A DNA stretch of 64,000 nt, taken from assembly GCA_016875915.1 (NCBI GenBank), contig VGOM01000008.1, positions 1-64,000 of the forward strand, written 5' to 3'. How positions within the stretch are numbered: position 1 is the stretch's first letter; each line of letters starts with the position of its first letter. Source of the DNA: Chloroflexota bacterium (GTDB lineage Bacteria > Chloroflexota > Dehalococcoidia > UBA2247 > RBG-13-53-26). The notes beneath the pieces were generated by a model. The model worked only from the letters and a program-made list of their open reading frames with translations. It was not told the DNA's origin and made no database searches. The position numbers were made by a program, and so were the translations under genes. This document shows, piece by piece, positions 9,001-17,435 of the stretch.

Positions 9001-9058
9001 TGTGCCGTCAGGTCCGCCTCGGGCGGAGCATCCCGCGCTTGATGAGGCATCCAGGGCT
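9001..9058 (+). repeat. Composite palindromic repeat (modules A and B)
   Basis: Module A: GTGCCGTCAGGTCC with inverted repeat CCGCCTCGGGCGG (9014-9027). Module B is partly decayed: CATCCCGCGCTTGATGAGGC, then ATCCAGGG. It sits in the gap after 8982. Confidence 0.75.
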
Positions 9059-9138
9059 GTGGGGTGTCAGGACCGAAAGAACCATGAACGGTTGACATGC
9101 CCGCCAGGTTCATGGAAGATGACAACGACTGAAGGCAG

Positions 9139-10455
9139 ATGAGCAGATCGCCCATTGGGACAAGGCTGAGTGAGAGCGTCACTCCACCGTCGCTACGTTG
9201 TGACGCTCCCTGTGCGCCGCACACTATGCAGGCGAGGCTGCATCCGCGGGGTCTTCTCTCCCCCCTCAAAGAGCATTGGCAACTCCTCTGCCTAGTCCTA
9301 GTCCTGCTGGCTTTGCATCTCATCGTTGTGAACTACACCAGGTCATACGTCTACGATGAACAGTCCTATGTGCCGCAGGCCCTCTCGATTGTCCACGAAC
9401 GCGGACCGCAGGTTATTCACTCCGACCCTGGCTTTCTTGACCATCCCGCACTCGCCAAACTCCTCATTGCAGGCGGAGTAGCGGCGTTTGGGAACAACCC
9501 ATGGGGATGGCGAATCCCGTCCGTCATGTTCGGGATTGCCTCCGTCGTCGTCTTCTATTTCATCTGCAGGAAGCTTGGAGGCAAAGGCACCGCGCTTCTG
9601 AGCGCTTTTCTTCTTGTCTTCGAGAACTTCTACTTCATCTATTCCGGCCTGGCGATGCTGGATGTGTTCTCCATAGCATTCATGCTGTGTTCCTTTCTGT
9701 TCTTCCTAGACGAGCGATACATCCTCTCGGGAGCCACGCTGGCGGCGGCTGGGCTCTGCAAGCTGCCTGGTCTCTTTGGAATCCTGGTCATCCTGGGTTA
9801 TTGGGCCTGGGATAGGAAGAGGGCGGACTTCCGCAAGGTTGGACTTCTTGTGTTTTCTTCGGTCCTGGTGTTCCTGTTGCTGATGCCGATAATGGACTTC
9901 GTAGCCACGGACCAGTGGTTCAGCCCTGTCAGCCGGGTCCACGACATGCTGGTGCGTGCAGGATCGCTGAAGTACAGCCAGTTTCCTCCCGAGGTGCGGG
10001 CCGCCATGGGCATGTCCTATCCGTGGGACTGGATTCTGCACACCGGTGGCGAGTGGCTGGGTTCTGGGTGGGCGAGTGACGCCAGAGTGGTTTGTCTCAA
10101 GTACACACCGATGTTCTTCGTCCTGATTGTGCCATCCGTTCTCTATATGGCTTACGAAGCGATTGCGAAGAGGAAACGGTGGGCAGTCTTTGGACTTCTG
10201 TGGTTCGGAGCTACGTACGTTCTGTGGATACCAATAGAACTCGTCACTGACAGAGCCATGTACGCATTCTACTTCCTTCCTGCAGTGGGTGCGGTATGCA
10301 TGGCCATGGCATGCGGCATACAGAGAATCTGGCAGATGTCCAACAGGACAAAGGAGGGAGCCATGCGACGACTTCTCAGAGGGTTGGTGCTGTCGTGCCT
10401 GGTTCTCTATGCGGGGTCGTTCCTGCTTTACTCAACGCTGTTCATATTCGTCTGA
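9139..10455 (+). CDS. PMT/GT39-like membrane glycosyltransferase
   Basis: 438 residues with about nine or ten membrane helices. Soon after the first helix comes YDEQSYVPQA, the acidic first-loop motif of GT39/ArnT-type transferases, which use lipid-phosphate-linked sugars and act on the outer face of the membrane. A DHPALAKLLIA segment matches the second conserved part (HPPL-K-L in relatives). Family membership is clear; the acceptor is not. With the GT87-type gene 15 bases downstream and the polyprenyl-phosphate mannose synthase at 31009, O-mannosylation of surface proteins is a reasonable inference. The start is uncertain, since an ATG at 9226 is also possible. Confidence 0.8.
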   Translation: MSRSPIGTRLSESVTPPSLRCDAPCAPHTMQARLHPRGLLSPLKEHWQLLCLVLVLLALHLIVVNYTRSYVYDEQSYVPQALSIVHERGPQVIHSDPGFLDHPALAKLLIAGGVAAFGNNPWGWRIPSVMFGIASVVVFYFICRKLGGKGTALLSAFLLVFENFYFIYSGLAMLDVFSIAFMLCSFLFFLDERYILSGATLAAAGLCKLPGLFGILVILGYWAWDRKRADFRKVGLLVFSSVLVFLLLMPIMDFVATDQWFSPVSRVHDMLVRAGSLKYSQFPPEVRAAMGMSYPWDWILHTGGEWLGSGWASDARVVCLKYTPMFFVLIVPSVLYMAYEAIAKRKRWAVFGLLWFGATYVLWIPIELVTDRAMYAFYFLPAVGAVCMAMACGIQRIWQMSNRTKEGAMRRLLRGLVLSCLVLYAGSFLLYSTLFIFV

Positions 10456-10470
10456 CGGGGCTGCCGCTGC

Positions 10471-11766
10471 GTGCCAAAAGACACTGCAGGAGAAGAAGTG
10501 CTTGGGGCCTCCCCAGGAAGGCGCAGTCTCCGCAGCCTGACCATGCGAAGCAGGCTGATTCTCGGTGTCGCCATTCTGCTCTGTCTCTGGGTTTGGACAG
10601 TGTCGGTGAGCGATCTGGTCAGTCACTTTGGGGCCGGCCTTTGGGATTTCAAGACCGCCTACTACGCTGCCAAGGCGAGCTCTGCCGGACTGAATCCCTA
10701 TGACAACCAGGCCCTGTCTCAGATAGCGGGACACGCGGTCAGGCTGCCTTTCGTCTACCTGCCTATTACGCTCTGGTTCTACCGCGTCTTCTCGCTGATG
10801 GACCTCAGCGCTGCCTCGTACCTGCTTCTTGCCCTAAAAAGCCTGTCTCTGATCTTCCTGCTGTATTTGTGGCGCAAGGAGTTTCTGCGTGGCAAGGTCG
10901 ACTTGCTCTTCTATCCTTTCTGCCTGGTGGCCTTCTCCGCGGCATTCGTTCGCGATGTCTTGAGTGGCAACGTCTCGATGTTTGAGGAAGTCCTGGTCTG
11001 GATCGCACTGTGGTTCTATGTGAAGAGTAGATATGGCCCATTCTGTCTTTTCATAGTCCTGGCATCATGCTTCAAACTAACACCAATCATTCTTCTCGCG
11101 CTCCTGCTGTTTGGCGAGAACGGGAAGAACAGATATGCGTACCTGTTCGGCGCGTGCATCTCCTTCATGCTTATCATCCTGGGGTGCTACGTAGCCTCTC
11201 CAGTTGTGTTCCGAGCCTACCTGCACAATGCGTTTGGATCTGGGTCGCTCACGTTCAGCGAAATTGGCGCAGTGAACCCAGCGACTTTGCCCCTGGTGGG
11301 CGACATCATTTCATTGTTTGTGTGGCCGGTTCCCGAAGCTGCTGCATTTGTACTGTATTTCGCCGTTGTAGCTGTTGTCATCTTGCTCACGTGGCGAACG
11401 ATCATCAGGCTGAATTCCTCGGAAGCAGAAGACAGGAGCATCCTGCTGGTGTTCTTGGCTTGCGTAGCGTATGCTCTCATACTCCCACGGTTCAAAGACT
11501 ATGCCTATATTCTCCTCCTTGCGCCAACCTACCTGGTAGTCAAGAGAGTCGGCCAGATAGCGGGATTCGCCATCATCTTCGGGGCAGAGCTGATCCTTAC
11601 GGCCACCAAGGTTCCCGATACACAAGCGAGCGGATGGAGTTTCCCCTTCGGATACTATCCGCTTTTCCTGGCGTACTGCGTGTGGATTCTCTACATCTAC
11701 ACAATAGCGGGACTGGCCAGGAGGTCGGTTGGTGCACGCCCCGCCCCTCTGGAGGGATCAGGCTGA
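10471..11766 (+). CDS. GT87-like integral membrane mannosyltransferase (DUF2029 type)
   Basis: 431 residues with about ten membrane helices. The first periplasmic loop carries DFKTAYYAAKASSAGLNPYD, the D-F...A...G-NPYD signature of GT87 polyprenol-phosphate-mannose-dependent transferases. A PFVYLPITLWFYR segment follows, also usual for the family. The GTG start at 10471 gives a 24-residue hydrophilic leader; ATG 10543 just before the first helix may be the true start. It lies 15 bases after the GT39-like gene, so the two probably form one transcript. The role is likely addition of mannose to a lipid, glycan or protein on the outer face. Confidence 0.8.
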   Translation: MPKDTAGEEVLGASPGRRSLRSLTMRSRLILGVAILLCLWVWTVSVSDLVSHFGAGLWDFKTAYYAAKASSAGLNPYDNQALSQIAGHAVRLPFVYLPITLWFYRVFSLMDLSAASYLLLALKSLSLIFLLYLWRKEFLRGKVDLLFYPFCLVAFSAAFVRDVLSGNVSMFEEVLVWIALWFYVKSRYGPFCLFIVLASCFKLTPIILLALLLFGENGKNRYAYLFGACISFMLIILGCYVASPVVFRAYLHNAFGSGSLTFSEIGAVNPATLPLVGDIISLFVWPVPEAAAFVLYFAVVAVVILLTWRTIIRLNSSEAEDRSILLVFLACVAYALILPRFKDYAYILLLAPTYLVVKRVGQIAGFAIIFGAELILTATKVPDTQASGWSFPFGYYPLFLAYCVWILYIYTIAGLARRSVGARPAPLEGSG

Positions 11767-12200
11767 GGCGCTACGCGTGCAGTCTGAAGAACGCGATGCG
11801 AACAATCCGCTGAAGAAGACTCCCTGAGATGGTTCTTCGTCTCAAGCCACACCCCTGAGCGGAGAGATGTCTTCTCTTTCTTCTTGATGCGCGACCAGAC
11901 AGCAGCCACTTCCTGCGGACACGTCGATGCCTGACGTCGCCGCAACCTCGTCCAACGAGGACCACCTCAAACCGCAGCCGGAGGCAGCAATCGTCTGCGC
12001 GGCTCCAATCCGTCTTCCACTAGTCTTCAGGCAGATGGTCACAGGGCGCCTGACGTGAGGCGCTGCTCGGGCCATACGGCTTCACCCGAGGCCGCCAAAT
12101 GCCCGTCCCATGCCCGGTCAATGCCAATGCCCGCTTCTACACAGGACGACGCTGAAGGGAGCGCGAATGCAAAGGACGAGAGGGAACGACCAGGCAGACA
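11767..12200. other. Gap of 434 bases without a convincing gene
   Basis: Short overlapping frames exist on the - strand (for example within 11842-12075), but none has a ribosome site, a recognisable motif or typical codon use. No tRNA, palindromic repeat or terminator hairpin is evident. It may be decayed sequence. Confidence 0.5.
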
Positions 12201-12383
12201 CTAGCGAAGAATGCGTCTGCAAACAAGGTAGGCGAATAGAAACGGGACAGCCAAGAGGGCGTTCAGAGCGAGGCCTTGCGTAATCGTGACCGGGGTCTTC
12301 TCAATGACGAGCGCGACGTTGAATACGGCGTAGATGGCAATGATGAATGCAGGGATGAGGACGGCAACGGCGATGGCTTTCAT
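12201..12383 (-). CDS. Small two-helix membrane protein
   Basis: 60 residues from ATG 12383: MKAIAVAV, a hydrophobic helix (about 3-24), a short polar loop EKTPVTITQG, a second helix (about 36-54) and a basic end CRRILR. The two clean helices and the positive C-terminus are typical of real small membrane proteins. An in-frame upstream start at 12449 would add a hydrophilic, less plausible leader. No good Shine-Dalgarno is visible. I do not recognise a family. Confidence 0.5.
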   Translation of the reverse strand: MKAIAVAVLIPAFIIAIYAVFNVALVIEKTPVTITQGLALNALLAVPFLFAYLVCRRILR

Positions 12384-12456
12384 ATGCGGGCAGAATATAC
12401 CACGCCTGATCATCTCCCGCAAGCAGGGCAAGTCATGTGGCTCTTGCACTGACCCA

Positions 12457-12729
12457 CTAGGTGTCCTCCCCGGAGGTTCGCTGTGTCACCAGCGGGGACT
12501 CCATAGCCGTGTCTGGGACGTCTGCATATGCCTTGGCCTCAAGTAGTGCTGGCTTGTTACGAGCCGGCGATCCCAGTGCACGCTTCGCCGTGGCCATGTG
12601 GGGGGGCTGGGTGGGGGAAGGGGAGTAGGTGCCGCCAATCCTGTGGTGCAGCCTGGCATTCTTTTCAAACGCGGCTATGACGTCCGGCGCAATTGAGTTC
12701 AGCATCGGCTTGCTCAGTGTTGCCGGCAC
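12457..12729 (-). CDS. Possible small hypothetical protein (about 90 residues)
   Basis: A GTG at 12729 lies eight bases after an AAGAAAGG tract. It opens an ORF reading MPATLSKPMLNSIAPDVIAA, then a Pro-rich middle and an Ala/Lys segment. It directly follows the three MKT mini-ORFs on the same strand and could belong to their transcript. There is no motif I recognise, and codon use is only moderately like its neighbours. It could be non-coding. Confidence 0.3.
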   Translation of the reverse strand: MPATLSKPMLNSIAPDVIAAFEKNARLHHRIGGTYSPSPTQPPHMATAKRALGSPARNKPALLEAKAYADVPDTAMESPLVTQRTSGEDT

Positions 12730-12751
12730 CCATGAACCCTTTCTTGGAGAG

Positions 12752-12856
12752 CTAGCGCGACCAGATGAAGGTGTACACCAGGACCGTGGCCATGGCCATC
12801 AGCCTCAGCATACGGATGGAGAGATCAGCCCTGTGCGCCTTCACCAGGGTCTTCAT
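12752..12856 (-). CDS. MKT mini-ORF 3: 34-residue protein with one hydrophobic helix
   Basis: Third of three tiny ORFs in one frame. It starts with ATG AAG ACC directly after the TAG of mini-ORF 2, without its own ribosome site, and encodes MKTLVKAHRADLSIRMLRLM followed by a hydrophobic stretch and ending FIWSR. The MKT start is shared with the two basic ORFs upstream, but this one is hydrophobic rather than Lys/Ala-rich. Translation would need reinitiation or readthrough of TAG. Confidence 0.4.
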   Translation of the reverse strand: MKTLVKAHRADLSIRMLRLMAMATVLVYTFIWSR

Positions 12857-12970
12857 CTAGCGTGCGCTCTTCCGTGAGATTTTGCTCACCTTGGGCTGAA
12901 CCTTCCTGGTGACCTTGCGGCCAGCGGGGGCCACAGCCTTGGCTCTCTTCGTCTTAAGCGCCGTCTTCAT
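12857..12970 (-). CDS. MKT mini-ORF 2: 37-residue basic, histone-tail-like protein
   Basis: Encodes 37 residues with 14 Lys/Arg and no acidic residue, beginning MKTALKTKRAKAVAPAGRKV and ending in SRKSAR. It starts at the base after the TAG of mini-ORF 1 and is in the same frame. A VQPK segment is shared with mini-ORF 1, so the two look like diverged tandem copies. The composition suggests nucleic-acid binding, like the Lys/Ala/Pro tails of bacterial histone H1-like proteins. No separate Shine-Dalgarno is present, so translation probably depends on mini-ORF 1. Confidence 0.55.
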   Translation of the reverse strand: MKTALKTKRAKAVAPAGRKVTRKVQPKVSKISRKSAR

Positions 12971-13111
12971 CTACTTCTTGCCTCCCTTCTTCGCGGTCTT
13001 GCCTGCCATCTTCTTCGGCTGCACCTTGGCTACCGCCTTGCCCTTGGGGGCTGCTGCCTTGGCCTTGGGAGCGGCTGTGCGAGCCTTGGCCGTCTTCGCA
13101 ATAGTCTTCAT
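12971..13111 (-). CDS. MKT mini-ORF 1: 46-residue Lys/Ala-rich histone H1-like protein
   Basis: 46 residues with 15 Lys, 1 Arg and no acidic residue. It begins MKTIAKTAKARTAAPKAKAA and ends KKGGKK, with Ala, Pro and Gly filling the rest, as in bacterial H1-like nucleoid proteins. The strongest support for a real gene is an extended anti-SD match, AAGAAAGGAGGTGA (complement of 13118-13131), at good spacing from the ATG. It ends with TAG followed at once by ATG AAG of the next ORF. Likely a small nucleoid or RNA-binding protein; the function is inferred from composition only. Confidence 0.7.
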   Translation of the reverse strand: MKTIAKTAKARTAAPKAKAAAPKGKAVAKVQPKKMAGKTAKKGGKK

Positions 13112-13117
13112 TCGTTG

Positions 13118-13131
13118 TCACCTCCTTTCTT
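13118..13131 (-). promoter_or_regulatory. Extended Shine-Dalgarno of the MKT mini-ORF cluster
   Basis: Reads AAGAAAGGAGGTGA on the - strand, nearly full complementarity to the 16S rRNA 3' end, with nine bases between AGGAGG and the ATG at 13111. It indicates strong translation of the first mini-ORF. Confidence 0.75.
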
Positions 13132-13269
13132 CGAACGTTGATCATGAGTGTATACACGGTATCTCACGTCTGTGTCTCGCCCTGCGCCGCTTCACTCACC
13201 GTTTTCCCTCGCTGTTCCCGATGAGTGTCACCGATGGGTCACAGGCGATGCATGGACCTGTCGCACGTC

Positions 13270-13299
13270 TTGACAAGGCTCGTGGGGGTCGGTCACAAT
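13270..13299 (+). promoter_or_regulatory. Promoter of prepilin peptidase gene, probably leaderless
   Basis: TTGACA (13270-13275), an 18-base spacer and CACAAT (13294-13299). The GTG start at 13307 follows only seven bases after the -10, and no ribosome site is present, so the mRNA probably begins at or next to the start codon. Confidence 0.6.
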
Positions 13300-13306
13300 T
13301 GGGCCC

Positions 13307-14089
13307 GTGCAGTCATTCGAGATAGCGCTTTTCGGGGTGCTCGGTCTGGCCCTGGGCAGCTTCCTCAATGTCTGCATCGACCGGCTGCCTGGGGGCCGGT
13401 CAATCGTCAAGCCGCCCTCCGAGTGCGACTCCTGCCACCGCCGCCTCTCGGCGGGCGATCTGATACCCCTGCTGAGCTACCTCTGGCTGCGCGGCCGCTG
13501 CCGCTACTGCCAGGCCGCCATTCCAAGGCGCGTCTTCGTGGTGGAACTGGTCACCGGGGCCGCCCTGGCCCTGCTCTGCTGGCGCTACGGCCTGACCGCC
13601 GAGTTCGGGGTCATCGGACTGTGGGCCGTGGTCTTCATCGTCGTCTTCTTCATTGACCTGGAGCAGGGCCTGATACTGAACGTGCTGGTCTATCCCGCCA
13701 TTGGGGTGGCCCTGCTTCTGGCCTGGCTGGTGGAGCCGCCGTGGCTGGAGGGCTGGGTGCTTGCCCCTGTGGTCAGCTCTGCGGTGGGCGGGGCAGTGGG
13801 ACTGGCCATGTTCTGGCTCATCGTGGTCTTCTCGCGCGGGGGCATGGGCTGGGGCGACGTGAAGCTGGCCGCCCTCATCGGGCTGATCTGCGGGTTCCCC
13901 CTGGTGCTGCTGGCCTTGATCCTGGGGGCGGTGCTGGGGGGACTGGCGGCGCTGGGTCTGCTCCTGGTCAGGCGGCGGCGCTGGGCCTCCGGTCAGACCA
14001 TACCCTTCGGACCGTCACTGGCCGTGGCCACCATGGCCACCATTCTTTGGGGCAGCGCCGTTGGCGACTGGTACCTGGATCTCCTCTAG
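13307..14089 (+). CDS. pilD: Prepilin peptidase / N-methyltransferase (PilD, A24 family)
   Basis: 260 residues. The N-terminus has GSFLNVCIDRLP and the zinc site C-x2-C (CDSCH) ... C-x2-C (CRYCQ) of bifunctional PilD. About seven membrane helices follow. The two catalytic aspartates are in IDLEQGLI (FFIDLE) and the GxGD-type motif GMGWGDVKL. PilD cleaves the leader of prepilins such as the one at 5789 and methylates the new N-terminus. The 3' end overlaps the end of the convergent sensor gene by 75 bases. Confidence 0.95.
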   Translation: MQSFEIALFGVLGLALGSFLNVCIDRLPGGRSIVKPPSECDSCHRRLSAGDLIPLLSYLWLRGRCRYCQAAIPRRVFVVELVTGAALALLCWRYGLTAEFGVIGLWAVVFIVVFFIDLEQGLILNVLVYPAIGVALLLAWLVEPPWLEGWVLAPVVSSAVGGAVGLAMFWLIVVFSRGGMGWGDVKLAALIGLICGFPLVLLALILGAVLGGLAALGLLLVRRRRWASGQTIPFGPSLAVATMATILWGSAVGDWYLDLL

Positions 14090-17000
14090 CTTCTCCGACT
14101 CCAGCGTCTTGGCGATGGCCCCTGAGCGGACCGCTTCGACGAAGGCTCGGGCCAGCCTGGGATCGAACTGGCTGCCGGCGCAGCGGGTGATCTCCTCCAG
14201 GGCCTCATCCCACGACAGGGCGTCGTGGTGAGGCCGGTAGGACGTCATGTCGGCGAAGGCATTGGCCAGGCACAGGATGCGCGCCTCCAGGGGTATGGCC
14301 TCCCCTTTGAGCCCGTCGGGGTAGCCGCTGCCGTCGTAGTTCTCATGGTGATGCAGGATGGCCGGCACGCAGGCCGACAGGCCGGGCATGTTGGAGATGA
14401 TGGTCACTCCCAGCCTGGGGTGGGTCCTCAGCTCGGCCAGCTCGTCCTCGGTCAGGGGGTCCTTGGTGGTCAGTATCCGGTCGCTCACGCCGATCTTGCC
14501 GATGTCGTGCAGCAGGGAGGCGGCGCTCAGCCGGGATATCAGGTCCGGCGGCGAGCCGATGGCCTCCGCCAGGGCCAGGGCATAGCCCCTGACCTGGTGG
14601 GAGTGGGTGTAGGTATAGTGGTCCTTTGCATCAACAGCCGTGGTCAGCGCGTATATGGCTGCCAGGCTGGGACTGCGCGTCTCCCTGGTGGCCTCCACGG
14701 GCAGTGTCGACCTGACCTTGGCAGGGAGGTAGGTCCGGTTGCCGCCGTTGTACTTGGCGTAGTACAGGGCCGTGTCGGCCACGGTGACCATGTCGGCGGC
14801 GGTGGTCCCATCCTCGGGGCAGTTGGCCACGCCGATGCTGGCCGCCACGCCTGTCGAGGCCAGCTGCATCTGGTGGGCGATGGTCTGCCGCACGCGCTCC
14901 GCTACATGGTAGGCGGCGTCGGTGTCGATGTGGGGCAGGATGACGGCGAACTCGTCACCGCCGTAGCGGAAGGCCTGGTCGCTGGTGCGGATGCAGGCCT
15001 TGATCAGGCCGCTGACCTCCCGGAGCAGTTGGTCGCCGGCCGGGTGTCCGAAGATGTCGTTGTAGACCTTGAAGGCGTCGAGGTCCAGCATGAGCAGCGA
15101 GAAGGTCCCTCCGTACCTGGCCTGCCGGGTGAGCTCTTCCTTCAGCCTTTCGTCGAAGTGGCGGCGGTTGAACAGGGTGGTCAGCTCGTCCACGCGGGCC
15201 TTCTCCCTGGCCTGGTGGTAGAGCTGGGAGTTCTCGATGGGCGTGGTGATATGCGTGGCCAGTTGCTCCAGCAGCTTCACCTGCCTCATGTTGTAGGCCC
15301 CCGGTTGATTGCTGGCCACCGTCAGTGAGCCTATGCTTCGGCCGCCGGAGACCAGGGGCAGGTAGACGATGGACCGGATCCCCTGCCTGGTGTGCTTGTC
15401 AGCAGTGACGAATCGGCTCTGTTTGACCAGATCGGGTTCATAGAGGCTCTTGTGGTGGGTCATTACCCATTCCGCACCGGTGCCGGCCAGGGGGATCCTC
15501 TGGTCCACCTGCCACGGTGAGGACGAGGTGCTGGACAGGGCCAGGAAGACCAGCTCGTTCCCCTCGGCCAGGGCGATGGTGGCCCAGTCCACCGGGGCCA
15601 CCTTCTCCAGTTCCTCCGAGAAGCGGTCGAAAGCCTCCTGGATGTCCATGCTCGAGCTGAGGATGGACATCAGCCGGTTGAAGATGACCAGCTCCTCCTC
15701 CTTGGCCTGGAGCTCCTCACGCATGGACTCCTTCTCGATGGCTGCGGCGAAGCGGTTCAGAGCCGAGAAGATCAGGTCGATCTCCTCCAGGGACAGTATC
15801 GCCCTCCTCCGCTTCCGGCTCAGCGCCAGAATGCCCGCCAGCCTGTCATCGTTCCTGATGGGGAAGAGCATATCGATGCCGGCGGTTTCGATCTCCTTGC
15901 GCTCCTCATCCCACAGTGAGGCGAACTCGGGCAGTATCTGCAGGTCCAGCTTCGACAGCGGTTCGGTCTGGTTCATCAGCCGGGTGTGTATGGGGCTGTC
16001 CTCTCTGATCCTGATCTGAGCCGGCGCGTCGTTCTCGTCCAGCGAGTAGCTGGCCCGGGTGTCCAGTCCGCCCCGTTCCAGCGAGGGCACTATCAGCCAT
16101 GCCTGACGGGAGTCCGTCGAGCGACAGATCAGGGTTAGCAGCTCCTGGCCGAAGGCGTCGAGATCGGTGATGCCGTAGGTGGTGGAGATGAATTCATGCA
16201 ACTGCTGCCGGTAGCTGTGTTTCCGGCCCACGAAGAGCCCCTCCACGGCCTCGCGGAGGAAGCTGTGGGCCAGATAGACCAGAATGACGCAGAGGAAGGC
16301 CACCCCGATGCTGGCGGCAATGGGCTTGACCTGCCACTGGAAGTCGAAGGCGATGGAGGCCAGCCAGTAGAGCACGGCGTAGGCCACCCCGATGATCACT
16401 GTGAGCCAGAAGAAGACCAGTACCCGGCGGAGGGCTGCCCCCACATCCATCAGCCGGTGGGCGGCAATGGCGTAGACGATGATCAGCGCCACGCCCAGGA
16501 CGCCGATGTGGGCGGTGGCGTATTTCGTACCCACATCGGTGAGCGAGGTGATCATACCCGCGGCTCCCACCAGTGTTGCCAGGAGAAGGTAGGTCAGCTG
16601 ATTGCGCTCCATCACCTGCGCCGACGCCTTGAACCTCCGCCGCAGGAGCAGCAGATCGTGGCCCACTAGGGCCAGTGCGCCTACCACGATGGGGATGATC
16701 CCCACTCCGTACTTGATGGTGGAGGTCTCGCCGGTGGTGTCCACCAGCCGGGGCATGAAGTCTGTCGCTACTAGGATGATGGTGGCCGCCAGGATGAGGT
16801 AGGCCAGGAAGGCCATGCGGTCTAGCCTGCTGGTGGCATACGAGCGCAGGACGAAATGGAACTGGATGATCATCAGGATAGCCAGGCAGATGATGACCTT
16901 GACCGCGATCCTCTCGTGGTTGGCGAAGACCTCGGCCCGGAAGAGGAAGTCTGCCAGGCTGTAGAGCATGGCTGGGATGAGATAGACCAGGAAGAGGAGT

Positions 17001-17095
17001 CCCTGCTTCGGCCACGGCCGGGTGATCAGCAGCACCGCCAGCGGGACCATGTAGACGGCGGTGGCCAGCAGCGGAATGATCATTTGGCTTTCCAT
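14015..17095 (-). CDS. Membrane sensor with GAF, GGDEF and HD-GYP domains (c-di-GMP turnover)
   Basis: 1026 residues. A multi-helix N-terminal membrane region (about 1-265, seven or eight helices, like histidine-kinase 7TM sensors) leads to two GAF-like domains (about 290-460 and 480-640), then GGDEF (about 650-805) and HD-GYP (about 825-1000). GGDEF is intact at RYGGDEFAVI (~711), with RTSD exactly five residues earlier forming a product-inhibition I-site. HD-GYP is intact with LLHDIGKIG (~862) and HHENYDGSGYPDG (~913). The protein could both make and degrade c-di-GMP, with balance set by the sensor domains. It converges on pilD with an overlap, suggesting linked control of pili, which is inference. 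Confidence 0.93.
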   Translation of the reverse strand: MESQMIIPLLATAVYMVPLAVLLITRPWPKQGLLFLVYLIPAMLYSLADFLFRAEVFANHERIAVKVIICLAILMIIQFHFVLRSYATSRLDRMAFLAYLILAATIILVATDFMPRLVDTTGETSTIKYGVGIIPIVVGALALVGHDLLLLRRRFKASAQVMERNQLTYLLLATLVGAAGMITSLTDVGTKYATAHIGVLGVALIIVYAIAAHRLMDVGAALRRVLVFFWLTVIIGVAYAVLYWLASIAFDFQWQVKPIAASIGVAFLCVILVYLAHSFLREAVEGLFVGRKHSYRQQLHEFISTTYGITDLDAFGQELLTLICRSTDSRQAWLIVPSLERGGLDTRASYSLDENDAPAQIRIREDSPIHTRLMNQTEPLSKLDLQILPEFASLWDEERKEIETAGIDMLFPIRNDDRLAGILALSRKRRRAILSLEEIDLIFSALNRFAAAIEKESMREELQAKEEELVIFNRLMSILSSSMDIQEAFDRFSEELEKVAPVDWATIALAEGNELVFLALSSTSSSPWQVDQRIPLAGTGAEWVMTHHKSLYEPDLVKQSRFVTADKHTRQGIRSIVYLPLVSGGRSIGSLTVASNQPGAYNMRQVKLLEQLATHITTPIENSQLYHQAREKARVDELTTLFNRRHFDERLKEELTRQARYGGTFSLLMLDLDAFKVYNDIFGHPAGDQLLREVSGLIKACIRTSDQAFRYGGDEFAVILPHIDTDAAYHVAERVRQTIAHQMQLASTGVAASIGVANCPEDGTTAADMVTVADTALYYAKYNGGNRTYLPAKVRSTLPVEATRETRSPSLAAIYALTTAVDAKDHYTYTHSHQVRGYALALAEAIGSPPDLISRLSAASLLHDIGKIGVSDRILTTKDPLTEDELAELRTHPRLGVTIISNMPGLSACVPAILHHHENYDGSGYPDGLKGEAIPLEARILCLANAFADMTSYRPHHDALSWDEALEEITRCAGSQFDPRLARAFVEAVRSGAIAKTLESEKLEEIQVPVANGAAPKNGGHGGHGQ

Positions 17096-17273
17096 GGCAG
17101 CAACAGCCCTACTCCCGGAGCGACGCCTGACTATCGAAGAGAATGCTCGCGGCGATCACGTCCTGGCCTTCGGGTAGATTCTGTCACCCTGTGATAGCTT
17201 TGAGAAGACCCAAATGGATAGGATTAGTGAGCTATCTGGATCGTACGTGCCGCACACCCAGGGGTGGTGGGGC

Positions 17274-17326
17274 ATGCCGTCAGGTCCTTCCGCGGAAGGA
17301 TCATGCCGCACTTGATGCGGCATCCA
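17274..17326 (+). repeat. Composite palindromic repeat (modules A+B, complete copy)
   Basis: The best copy in the window. Module A is ATGCCGTCAGGTCC followed by the perfect palindrome TTCCGCGGAA and GGATC. Module B is ATGCCGCA-CTTGA-TGCGGCAT followed by CCA. Other copies lie in intergenic gaps between 8 and 28 kb. Confidence 0.85.
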
Positions 17327-17360
17327 AGGGTGGGGTGGGGTGGAAGTGGCCCAGCCGCAG

Positions 17361-17397
17361 AAAAGCAAGAGGGCGGCTGGTCTTGCACGGCCGCCCT
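17361..17397 (-). terminator. Probable rho-independent terminator of the GH3 gene
   Basis: On the - strand, AGGGCGGC (17397-17390) pairs with GCCGCCCT (17377-17370) across a 12-base loop and is followed by CTTGCTTTT. It lies about 40 bases after the stop of the GH3 gene. Confidence 0.55.
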
Positions 17398-17435
17398 TCC
17401 CTCTTGCCCGGTCAGAACAGAATGGCTTTGTACAG

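Larger units (their letters stand above)
17096..17435. other. Intergenic gap with one composite repeat and a terminator hairpin
   Basis: 340 bases between the GGDEF/HD-GYP gene and the end of the GH3 gene, both on the - strand. It contains the composite repeat at 17274-17326 and the hairpin at 17361-17397. No gene is supported. Confidence 0.7.

Noticed and set aside
11842-12075. 77-codon - strand frame in the gene-poor gap
   Set aside because: No ribosome site or motif, and other frames overlap it. It is not better than chance for this GC content.
12752-13111. Pyrrolysine-type TAG decoding
   Set aside because: No pyrrolysine tRNA or synthetase gene is seen in the window, and ATG follows each TAG directly, which fits reinitiation better.
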